A stretch of 64,000 nt of DNA from Cytospora piceicola (taxonomy: Eukaryota > Ascomycota > Sordariomycetes > Diaporthales > Cytosporaceae). A program made the translations under genes and the position numbers. The stretch lies in the NCBI GenBank assembly GCA_023375675.1, contig JALQBC010000022.1:496001-560000 (forward strand), given 5' to 3'. This document shows, piece after piece, positions 22,035 to 31,235 of the stretch. Position 1 is the stretch's first letter. Every line of letters starts with the position of its first letter. The notes under the pieces are model-generated. The model had not been told where the DNA came from, did not search any database, and saw only the letters and a list, made by a program, of their open reading frames with translations.

Positions 22035-23211
22035 TTCGATGTACTGGCGGGCAACGAGGTTCAATGAGAGAGGCTCAAGGATGAGCACGAGGCGGTACAA
22101 AAAGCACGAAATATTAAACCAAGAAATGGTCAAGGGGCGTGAGGTCGATCGAGATAGAGACAATACAAGTAGAGTGTGGGGAGGAAAATACCTTTATAGC
22201 AGGATCATCATACACTTTGGCGTATATGCTCATTGAAATCCCATTTCAAGTGCCGCCGGGAAAAGCCGGTTTTTATCTACAGTAATAGCACCATCACGTA
22301 GCCGGCGCTCATGAAGTCAAGGGCTTCAATGATGACTTAATTAGTGGCTTCGAAGCCTTGGAAACAGCTGCTTTCGAAGATTCGTGGATGCTATTCGATT
22401 GTGATTGCCCCTAGCTACCTAGGTAATCTAGGAGGGAAGCAGCACGGTATCCTTCTACAATAAGAAACAGCACTGACACCTTACATATAGCATCTTGGTC
22501 ATGTTCGTGCTTTGGAAGCTTCGACTGCCATCCCGAAAGCTATACATTGATATATCCATGATAACCGGTGACGACATCAGATCTTCAGGCGTTGCAGGGA
22601 TCTGGCCTGTACGATTCAGTGGAGATATGTACCCCGGACCTTGCCTAAGCTTGGGGGAGCGGACTAGGATTGTTTTATCTTAGGTTCTTTTGTCCATCTA
22701 TAAATTGATATTTGGTTTGAAATACTTGCAGCCAAAACTCTGGAAGTTGCAGCAATACATCTAGATCATAGCACTGCATCTCAATTCGACACCAGAAGTG
22801 TTTGGTCTGCTACGGCAGGTACTGCGTTTGCATGATACACTGATTTCTATAAACCGGATAAACTTAATCTGGGAGGGTCACTGAGAGACCGAGACTGTGA
22901 TGTTGGAATGTCCTTGACACAGGACGGCCCGGATGTACCTAGGCAGTGCTATACCATGTTATCGGTTTTCCCCTGCGAATATCCATTCGCTTTGTCCCTG
23001 AAAGACCTGGCGCATGATCAAAGATATTCATCAAATTACTACTGACTTGGAAACCTAGACAAGTTTGTCTCTAGACAACAGGAAATACCTGCCCGCTGGG
23101 CCACACTCACTCTTCATTTTCATTCCATTCCATTCCATATCGAACGGCCTCCTCTAGTCGGCCCCCGCTTCAGACCTCCTGCCATATCACAATGCCCCAA
23201 TCGATCCTGCA
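22035..23211. other. Intergenic region upstream of the reductase
   Basis: About 1.2 kb of AT-richer DNA with no supported gene. It has TACCTAGGTA at 22416-22425, TACCTAGGC at about 22936, and an ATTCC short tandem near 23121-23141. Confidence 0.5.
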
Positions 23212-26200
23212 TCAATCGATACTCTCCATCCCGGCTGTCTCCTGGTAGATGTCCACCTCAAGCTCTCGCCATTCCGCCTCAAGCTTTTCTCCGCCCATGT
23301 CATCGGTCTCAGGGTCATGAGGACTTGCGGCTTCACTGTCTTCGTACATTTCCGGTGGCGTCTCCATCATACCGTTGGCCCACATCTCCTCGCCCGACTC
23401 AACAGTGAGACTCATACCCCAGCCCTGGTGCGAGGGCTGCAGTACTGGGCCCCTCTCCTTCTCGATTAGTTTCTTTTCGAGTCTGGTGATACCGTAGTCA
23501 GACTCCCCACCACTCGCCGTACCGCCTGCCACCAGGCCGTTTCGCTCACAAAACTCTACGAAGGCCTGCCAGTGTGGGTCCTCCATTAGCAGCTCACGCC
23601 TTCCGATGACAATGAGTCCAGACTTGGCCCTCGTCAGCGCGACATTCATCTTGTTCGGCATCCCGATGATCCCCCAGCCAAGCTGCTGGTCTTTCTTGAC
23701 AAACCTCTTCCTTGACCGCGTTACGCAGAGGATCACCACCCTACGCTCTAGCCCCTGGAACGCTTCCGTAGGGCCGATGTTAACCTCCCGAAGGGGTCGG
23801 TGCTGAAGGTTTCGCATTTTTTCACGCAGTCGTCTTACTTGTGCCTTGAATGGAGACATGACGCAAACCTCCTCCTGCTCAACAAGGCCAGAGGCCACGA
23901 GCGAAGCAGCATAATGGCAGGCAATATCGGCCTCGCCCGAATTGTACCACCCACCCGTGCCTTCTTTCAGACCGAGAGGCTCGAGTTCGTCTCGGGATGG
24001 GTTGTCGTGAAATAACACAGGCCAGCCACGACGATTCCAGCCGTTCCAGTCTTCAAGACAACCGGTGTCCTTTGCCTCTGGCTCCAAGGTGTCGGCATAG
24101 AATAGGCTAGAAGGCACTGCGAGGATAGCGGGGTGGGAACGGTAGTTGCGAATCAAGTTGGCAAAGGCGGGCCTGTGTATGGGCAGAAGGGACTGTGTCA
24201 GTGGTGGAGGCGCCTTGCCTGTCTTTCCCCTGGCCAAGGGGTGGTCGGCATACACAGGACCCTGGAAGAGTCGAGCGAAGAGCGACTTCTTGAGAGGCGA
24301 ACAGGGGAGCGAGGTCCTTGGGCCAAGCTGTTGCTCGTCGCCAGCCATGACGAAGACAGGTATGCATGACTTAGGAGGATCGGAAGGTGGAGCGACGACA
24401 GTCAACGGGACCAGGACTTCGGGCTCGGTCGCCTGCGCGGCCTCGTCGACGAGGAGGGCTGACCAATGGAGCTTGATTCCTGGTAGATGATCAAAAGGAT
24501 GAATGGACCTGAGAAATGGTATGTCAGCACCGCCAGGTTCTCAGATTTTTTCGAGGTAGTCATGCCGCCCCTCCCTTCTTTCCGTCGTCTAACCTCATCC
24601 TTCCTGCCTCGTCCCTGCCTCCTAATTTATTTCCTTCGGGTTACTCGGTGGGAAGAAACCGTGAGTTGCATCGGTTATCAGAGACCCTCCTCAACTTACC
24701 TGGTTATGCCTTGCAGGTTTTGCTCCAACGTGTACAGGTCTGCATTCGTCAGTCTCGCCCGAGAAAGCAAAGACGCATCCCGGCATGTCGTGACAACCAC
24801 TTTGTACTGCATCATCGTCGGGAAGGCAGGTAACACATATTTATCATCCGCGATACAGCAATATGGAAGAAGCGTTCCAGGTACTTCTGCAAACGTCCGA
24901 GAGGGCCTGTTCAGACGTAACATCTCGCTTGTGGTGAGATGCTCCCTCAGACGTTGTGCAAGAGTGTCCGCCGCAGAGTCTGAGGGTGCACACAGAAGAA
25001 CATGACTGTTGTCCGTAGTATTCTTGATGAGCTGTAGTGCGGTCTCAATGACCGTCTTCGTCTTGCCCGTCCCAGGCGGTCCCGATATCAGAAAGGGCAA
25101 GTTACCGTAGTTCCTTGACCAGATGCTCTGGACTGCCTTTTTCTGCTCCCAGTTTAGCTCCTCGTCGAAGAACCGCTGGAATGTACCTGGATGGAGCTTA
25201 TCTTGAATTGCACAGTCCTGGACAGAGGGGAAGAGCATGGAGGCTAGCCAATGAGAAGTATTCTTTCGGCTGTTCGCTCCGTGAACAACATCATGATCAT
25301 TGCGCTGGAGATGTGCCTGCTGTGCAAATGGTAGCGCGAAAAGCACTTCGAAGCGGACAGTTAGTACATGTCAAGAAGAGGAAGCAACGAGAGGCCCGAG
25401 AAATGATCCAGGAGTACAGTCTTTGTTGCTCCCGAAAGTACCTAGCAGGTACAGTGACTCTAGAAACAAGCGAAAGGAGGGAAACGGGGGTGGGGTTATC
25501 TGCTCTCGTTAAGACTTACTCGGCAAGTGTCTCTCTGGGAGACACAGGAATTGGACGTTGAACCTCTCTGTGCGTGCCATCGAACTACCAGGGAGACCAA
25601 GTACTCGGAGTACGAGCTGCTCCTTTGACTTAACGACACTCAAAACACGTGCAGAGTAGATGATACCCGTCCACCCTGGGGCCGGGCCGAGTGGATTGAG
25701 GTCTGGTCTTGGGACTGGTAAACTTGCGTTTCCAGATATCGCCTTACCGCCTGCTAGCCACGCCTGCATGCCTAACAGACTGCCATCCATCCCGTATACG
25801 AGTTGTCGAAGTTCAATTATGTCATCCTCCTCGACAAACGGGCTGTTCTCCCTAATCCCCGGGACCCCCAGCACGCATATGGCCTCTCCTTGGCTTTGGT
25901 ACTGTTGAAAAGATCCTGACGGTGGTTGCACTCTCACTTCATGGCCGTACACTTCAAAATCCCGTGTCAGCTAATTGCAGCAGTGAAAGGGGATTTCGGA
26001 GCCAAACTTGTAACCAGAAAAGGGTTCAAGGTTCGTGCTCCGAGACTCACTTGAGACTCTTTCTACAAAGTCATTGCGTCTTGGGCGATCAAGAAGGTAT
26101 GATATCATTTGTAGGGGGTCACTTACGAGCATATGTGTTGTTTTCCGCACGCTGTGCCTGGATCTCCTGGTGAATATGAAATTGGAAGAATTCCTCGTAA

Positions 26201-26799
26201 TTCTCCCGACTAATGCTACTGGCTCCCATGAAGGTGGAACTCGTGTTGAATAAACGCATCGGGACAGGCCGAGGTAGGAAGCCAGTAGCCGGCCCAAGTG
26301 CTTTGTACATATAGTTATCGATTTCGATTGTGCTCCTAGGGCTCGTTAGTAGTTGACGGCCAGGAAGAGTGTTGATGACAGTGTAGATCTCTGGTATGAA
26401 AGGCCGGGCATAGATGTTGAAGCCAAACTCGCAATCGTCCTGGTCGTCGTCATCTGTGGGCGTCGACTGGTTCCCCTGGTTCTCGGTCACGCTGACGACC
26501 ATAGGGATGTTATGCTTATCATTCATACCACGGACCGAGACTGGAATTGGGACTGGGTTTGAGATTGGCACTCGAACAGTGTTGGCGGGTCTGGAATGTT
26601 GATTGACCATCTTGGAAGCGATCGTGAGCGACGTTATCGCTTTCACGGCTTGTTGGATGGCAGCATCGTGAACCGGTGGGAGTGATGTCGACAAAGGGCG
26701 GTCCTTGCGGTCCTTGTGGTCCTTGGTTTTTCCCTTCGCCTCCTCAGCAGGAGGTTTGACGATGGGTACCGCCTTTGATCCAGTGGGTTTAAAAAACAT
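23212..26799 (-). CDS. SF1 helicase of MOV10/SDE3/SAD-3 type
   Basis: Exons 26799-26127, 25951-25520, 25345-24700 and 24508-23212 give 1015 aa. The ATPase core is a complete Upf1-like superfamily 1 helicase: motif I GPPGTGKTKT (about 457), Ia CAPSDSAADTLAQRL, II DEAAQ (about 605), III GDEQQLGP (about 640), then NYRSHPAIL, TEAFQGLERRVV and VALTRAKSGLIVIG. The N-terminal 370 residues are variable, with a basic/acidic linker and a beta-rich segment (VEEDDIIELRQL) like the one preceding the core in MOV10/SDE3 relatives. Neurospora SAD-3 (meiotic silencing) and fission yeast Hrr1 are established RNA-silencing members of this group. That this gene does the same is inference. A generic Upf1-like role is the alternative. 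The start at 26799 is the first Met of the open frame. Confidence 0.75.
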
Positions 26800-27194
26800 G
26801 GTGTATGTAGTTCAGTGATGTCGTTGAAGGAGGGCCAAATATGACTGCACACTGTCTCGTTGCCTCTCACCTGGCAAGTCCATAATCCCACGTGCCCTTG
26901 AAATACCTAGGTAGGCGATGGTGTGAGGTGTCTGGAGGCTTAGAGTCATTCTGGAGAGAAGCGAGTATCCAAGCTCTATGAAAAATTCCATACGGTTGAC
27001 TGGTTGGCCTCCTGCAGCTTCCATGCGGCAAGCGACATGTCAACTGGTGGAGGAGGGAGGTGTCATTGGCAGGGGATGAATATAGTTATATAGACCCTAA
27101 CCCTATGTCTTGACATGGTAAGTCTCACCCTCACCAAAAGGGGGGGGGGGGGTGTGCCTCACGCGACCAACTGACATCACCACTTAAAGATCTA
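26800..27194. other. Intergenic region between helicase and transposon relic
   Basis: It holds the helicase promoter, a TACCTAGGTAGG motif at 26904-26915 and a run of 13 G at 27140-27152. It ends in the TA target dinucleotide at 27193-27194. Confidence 0.55.
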
Positions 27195-27221
27195 CAGTGG
27201 GTGGACAAAAATACCGATCCC
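27195..27221 (+). repeat. Left terminal inverted repeat
   Basis: Begins CAGTGGGTGGACAAAAATAC and continues to CCC at 27221. It matches the reverse complement of 28555-28581 at 26 of 27 positions. Confidence 0.95.
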
Positions 27222-28554
27222 GACGCGATTTTTCGCGCTAATCTCGTACCGACTTTTCAACTCTCACCTTTTAAAGTTCAACCACGATAACACCACAACA
27301 CCTACGGGGCCCTAAACAGCACTATTCTCCTTATACAAAGACTAAAATTGTTACAGAATATTATCTAAGGCAAACTCGACGATATCTTTTTACTAAATAT
27401 AACGTACCCGAGGGTACGGTATTTAGAATAGTCCTTCGGTATAATACTTAAATCGAAGCTAAATCTTCCCCCGGTTGCGGCGTACTTAAAAAGATTACTA
27501 ACGATTAAATTAAATAAGTCTACGATATCGTTAAAAGGTAACCTTTTATTTCCCTTTAAGACTTAATTAGAAAAGTATGTTTAAAGTATTATATAAAGAC
27601 TTTAATCAGGCGCTTTAAGGACGATAGTATTAATTACGTTAAAGTATTTCGACGGCCTTTTATTATAGAAATAGTAGCTGAAAAACGCCTTACGTATACT
27701 CGTTTTTACGTTCGAAAGCTTTTTTCTTTTTAAAAACGTGTTATTTAGTTAGATAAATTAACTATTGCTCGAGGAGACGGCGATCGTACGAAGTATATAT
27801 AATGCTGTCGAGTAAGTTAACCTACCCTCTTTACGCTAGGTCGATTTCTAACAGCTACGATTTTTCTATAAGGTAAACGACTATTACTTTAAAACGTATA
27901 ACTAAAAGCGAAGCTATTACGATATTCTTAAATGTTTTAAAACGCCTTTTTATTTAATAGACGAACTTCTCTTATACCTTTAGTAAGAAATCCGAACTCT
28001 GCTTACGGCGGCGTAGATTTAATACGAATACTTAAGCTTTATACGGAAACTTTAGAAACTATTTATAAGCTTAAGTCTATTTTTTAATAAGATAACGCTT
28101 TTATTTATACGGTACGGATTATAATAGCGTAGCTAGAGTAATTTTACGATAAAAATAGTATAGAATTACTTAATTACCCTCTTTATAGTCTTAACCTTAA
28201 TCCGATCGAAAACGTATAAAAGTTATTTAAAGAAGAAATTAATAAGAGGTACCCCGAGCTTACTACTTTTAGTATAAACTAAGATTTGTATATAAGATTA
28301 ATATAGGTAGCGATTAAAGTATAAGAAGAGATTAAATAAAGTATACTTCGAAACCTAGCTTTAAGTATACCGCGACGACTTAAGGCTGTTATTAAGGCCG
28401 GGGGCTATTATATAAAATACTAGATAGTTGTATTTTAAATACGATTAATTCGTATAACTAGAAATCTAATTTACTAGTAAATCGTACGTGATTTAGAAGA
28501 TCTGTCACATTTAAAAGTAGTTAAGTTAATACTGTGATTTGATATGGTTTAGCT

Positions 28555-28581
28555 GGGATCGGTATTTTTGTCCACCGACTG
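28555..28581 (-). repeat. Right terminal inverted repeat
   Basis: Read on the minus strand it begins CAGTCGGTGGACAAAAATAC. The one mismatch to the left repeat is at position 5. Confidence 0.95.
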
Positions 28582-28751
28582 TACAGTAGTATTTACCTAA
28601 CACCTACAGTAGGTACTGTGTGTATGGTACCTATTGAAGATAAGACTTACCCTGCAGCCCAGTTGCGCAACCCGTTACTTGAGGAGACCAAAAGATGACA
28701 TTTTCGCCACCTTCATCCTCCTTCTTCCTCCAGCAATTGTAAGTGTTGTAA

Positions 28752-30923
28752 ATGCCCTTCCGCACGCCTCTTCCCCGTCAACTGCGGCGCATCACCACAA
28801 CGGCTCCCACCCTCGCCACTCCACGCCGCCTCTTCTCCATGGCGGAGCAACTCATCCACAACGGCAACGGCGCCGTCCTCGGCGACGACCCCTCCGAAAC
28901 CCTCGACGCCGAGCGCAGCATCGACGGCCTGAAAAGCCAAACCACCGCCACACAGCCGCCCTCCGACGAAGACAGCAACAACAACAACAGCGAAGGCCAC
29001 ACCCTCTCCAGCCTGCCCAAGTCATGGCGCCTCACCTCCCTCCTCCCGCCCGACCCCCTCTTCCCCACCCCCGCAGACAGCCACAGGACGCCCCGCGACC
29101 AGATCACCCCCCGGCAGGTCCGCGGCGGCCTGTTCACGTGGGTCCGGCCCGAGGCGCAGGAGGACCCCGAGCTCCTGGCCGTCAGCCCCGCCGCGCTGCG
29201 CGACCTCAACATCCGGCCGTCCGAGGCCGCGACCGAGGGCTTCCGGCAGCTCGCCGCCGGCAACCTGCTCCTCGGCTGGGACGAGCGCCGCCTCGCCGGC
29301 GGGTACCCCTGGGCGCAGCTGTACGGGGGCTTCCAGTTCGGCCAGTGGGCCGGCCAGCTCGGCGACGGCCGGGCCATCAGCCTGTTCGAGACGGAGTCGC
29401 CCGCCGTCCGGGACCCCTGGACCGGGCGAGCCGCGTCCCGCTACGAGGTCCAGCTCAAGGGCGCCGGCATGACGCCCTACAGCCGCTTCGCCGACGGCAA
29501 GGCCGTGCTGCGGTCGAGCATCCGCGAGTTCGTCGTCAGCGAGGCCCTGAACGCGTTGGGCATCCCGAGCACGCGGGCCTTGGCGCTGTCGTTGCTGCCG
29601 CACAGCAAGGTCCTCCGCGAGACGTTCGAGCCGGGCGCCATCGTCGTGAGGTTCGCCCAGAGCTGGATCCGCCTGGGCAACTTTGACATCCTGCGGGCGC
29701 GAGGCGACCGTGCTCTGATCCGCAAGCTGGCGACGTACGTTGCGGAGGAGGTGCTCGGTGGGTGGGACCGCTTGCCGGGCCGGCTGAGTGACCCTGAGAA
29801 CCCGACCGGCGCACCAGACTTGGAGCAACCGCCGAGGGGTGTCGCGGGGGAGAAGGATGTGCTAGGTCCCAGTGACACGGCGGAGAACCGCTTTGCGAGG
29901 CTCTACCGGGAAGTCGTGCGGCGAAACGCAGTTACCGTCGCCAAGTGGCAGGCCTATGGGTTCATGAACGGTGTGCTGAACACGGACAATACCTCGATTC
30001 AGGGGCTGTCCATTGATTTTGGCCCTTTCGCATTCATGGACAACTTCGATCCATCTTACACCCCTAACCACGACGATCACCTGCTTAGGTATAGCTACCG
30101 TAACCAGCCAACAATTATCTGGTGGAACTTGGTGCGGTTCGGAGAGGCAGTCGGCGAGCTCATAGGCGCAGGCGACATTGTCGATTCTGAGAAGTTCATC
30201 GTTGACGGTGTATCTGAAGGCCCTGAGACTGACGAGTTGATCTCGCGGGCTGAAAAGCTGATTTCTCAGGCGGGAGAGGAGTACAAGGCGGTGTTCCTCG
30301 CAGAATACAAGAGGCTGATGACAGCACGGATTGGCCTGAGAAGATTCCAGGAGTCCGATTTCCAGGATCTGTTCAGCGGCCTACTAGATACTATGGAGGC
30401 GCTGGAGCTAGACTTCAACCATTTCTTCCGCCGTCTTAGCTCTGTGCAGGTCAAAAACCTGACAACTGACGAGTCAAGGAAGAAGGAGGCGGTGGTTTTC
30501 TTCCACAAGGAGGGTATCAGCGCCACAGGCGTGTCAGAAGAAGAGGGTCGCCAGAGGGTCGCCGATTGGCTGGACAAGTGGCGAGTGAGGATAGTTGAGG
30601 ATTGGGGAAGTGCAGCTGCAGATGGTGAGCGTACAGTTGAAGCAGCCAAAGACGAAGAGCGCATAGCCGCGATGAAGCGGGTGAACCCAAGTTTCATCCC
30701 ACGAAGTTACATACTCGATGAAGTTATCCAGAGGGTGGAAAAGGGTGGCGAGAGAGATGTTCTACGCCGCGTCATGCACATGGCCCTACATCCATTCGAG
30801 GACCAGTGGGACGGCAAGGAGTTCGGAGGAACAGCATATGAGGGTGACCGAGAAGAGGAAGTCAGGTGGACGGACGACGTGCCTAGATTGCAGCGGGCCA
30901 TGCAGTGTTCCTGCAGCTCATAA
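28752..30923 (+). CDS. SelO-family protein AMPylase, mitochondrial
   Basis: Single exon, 723 aa. SelO is a pseudokinase-fold enzyme that transfers AMP from ATP to protein Ser/Thr/Tyr residues in mitochondria as part of redox control. The N-terminus is Arg/Thr-rich without acids (MPFRTPLPRQLRRITTTAPT), fitting a mitochondrial presequence. A disordered linker follows to about residue 85. Key residues of the inverted ATP site are present: K236 in VQLKGAG, E259 in SSIREF, N410-D412 in VLNTDNTS and D422 in IDFGPF. The last residues, CSCSS, place Cys where animal SelO has selenocysteine, so no recoding is needed. The 5' half is extremely GC-rich, with C/G at nearly every third position. This contrasts sharply with the AT-rich relic ending 170 bases upstream. 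It lacks introns, unlike most neighbours. Confidence 0.9.
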   Translation: MPFRTPLPRQLRRITTTAPTLATPRRLFSMAEQLIHNGNGAVLGDDPSETLDAERSIDGLKSQTTATQPPSDEDSNNNNSEGHTLSSLPKSWRLTSLLPPDPLFPTPADSHRTPRDQITPRQVRGGLFTWVRPEAQEDPELLAVSPAALRDLNIRPSEAATEGFRQLAAGNLLLGWDERRLAGGYPWAQLYGGFQFGQWAGQLGDGRAISLFETESPAVRDPWTGRAASRYEVQLKGAGMTPYSRFADGKAVLRSSIREFVVSEALNALGIPSTRALALSLLPHSKVLRETFEPGAIVVRFAQSWIRLGNFDILRARGDRALIRKLATYVAEEVLGGWDRLPGRLSDPENPTGAPDLEQPPRGVAGEKDVLGPSDTAENRFARLYREVVRRNAVTVAKWQAYGFMNGVLNTDNTSIQGLSIDFGPFAFMDNFDPSYTPNHDDHLLRYSYRNQPTIIWWNLVRFGEAVGELIGAGDIVDSEKFIVDGVSEGPETDELISRAEKLISQAGEEYKAVFLAEYKRLMTARIGLRRFQESDFQDLFSGLLDTMEALELDFNHFFRRLSSVQVKNLTTDESRKKEAVVFFHKEGISATGVSEEEGRQRVADWLDKWRVRIVEDWGSAAADGERTVEAAKDEERIAAMKRVNPSFIPRSYILDEVIQRVEKGGERDVLRRVMHMALHPFEDQWDGKEFGGTAYEGDREEEVRWTDDVPRLQRAMQCSCSS

Positions 30924-31235
30924 AAAACGATGGTGAGACTATCACCTGTAAAGTTCCAAATACATAGCCGAGAATAGGCTTTAGGTCTGGTAGTCCCCAA
31001 CGCGTCCGTCTACTGTTGTATACTTAATTAAGTATGCTAAATTCCTGTTTCGAATCTATAACTCGTTTCTCTCCTCATTGTCATAGGTGTGCGAATGCCC
31101 GTATTTTATGCATTCTTGCACCTATACCGTATATACCACCACCTTTTCTATGTTCTACACAGTACCTGTACCGAGTGACGGAAACCCCACGTCGAGAGTA
31201 GGCCAACAAGCCCCAGTGCCTTTCCGCTAGACTCC
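30924..31235. other. Convergent intergenic region
   Basis: 312 AT-rich bases between the stop codons of the SelO gene and the GH63-like gene. 3' ends only. Confidence 0.55.

Larger units (their letters stand above)
27195..28581 (+). mobile_element. RIP-mutated Tc1/mariner transposon relic
   Basis: The element is 1387 bp, bounded by 27-nt terminal inverted repeats (27195-27221 and 28555-28581) that differ at one position. Both ends begin CAGT, and the element is flanked by TA dinucleotides at 27193-27194 and 28582-28583, the target duplication typical of Tc1/mariner. The interior is very AT-rich compared with its flanks. On the + strand near 28080-28240, one frame still shows a dead transposase. 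DNA..I.T.RII is recognisable, and 38 codons after its Asp the NPIENV motif supplies the Glu. Stops fall where Gln or Trp codons would be expected. C-to-T changes (Pro to Leu/Phe, His to Tyr) and G-to-A changes (Asp to Asn, Trp to stop) both occur, as RIP produces. No intact open frame remains, so it cannot encode transposase. Confidence 0.9.

Noticed and set aside
25952..26126. Possible extra mini-exon (NDFVERVS) within the first helicase intron
   Set aside because: Its splice phases do not fit the flanking exons, whereas joining them directly keeps the frame and gives sensible sequence.
27090..27110. ACCCTAACCCTA, two telomere-like units
   Set aside because: Only two units, too few to call an interstitial telomere repeat.
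28634..29686. 350-codon Arg/Pro/His-rich frame overlapping SelO
   Set aside because: An alternate-frame product of the GC-rich SelO 5' half.
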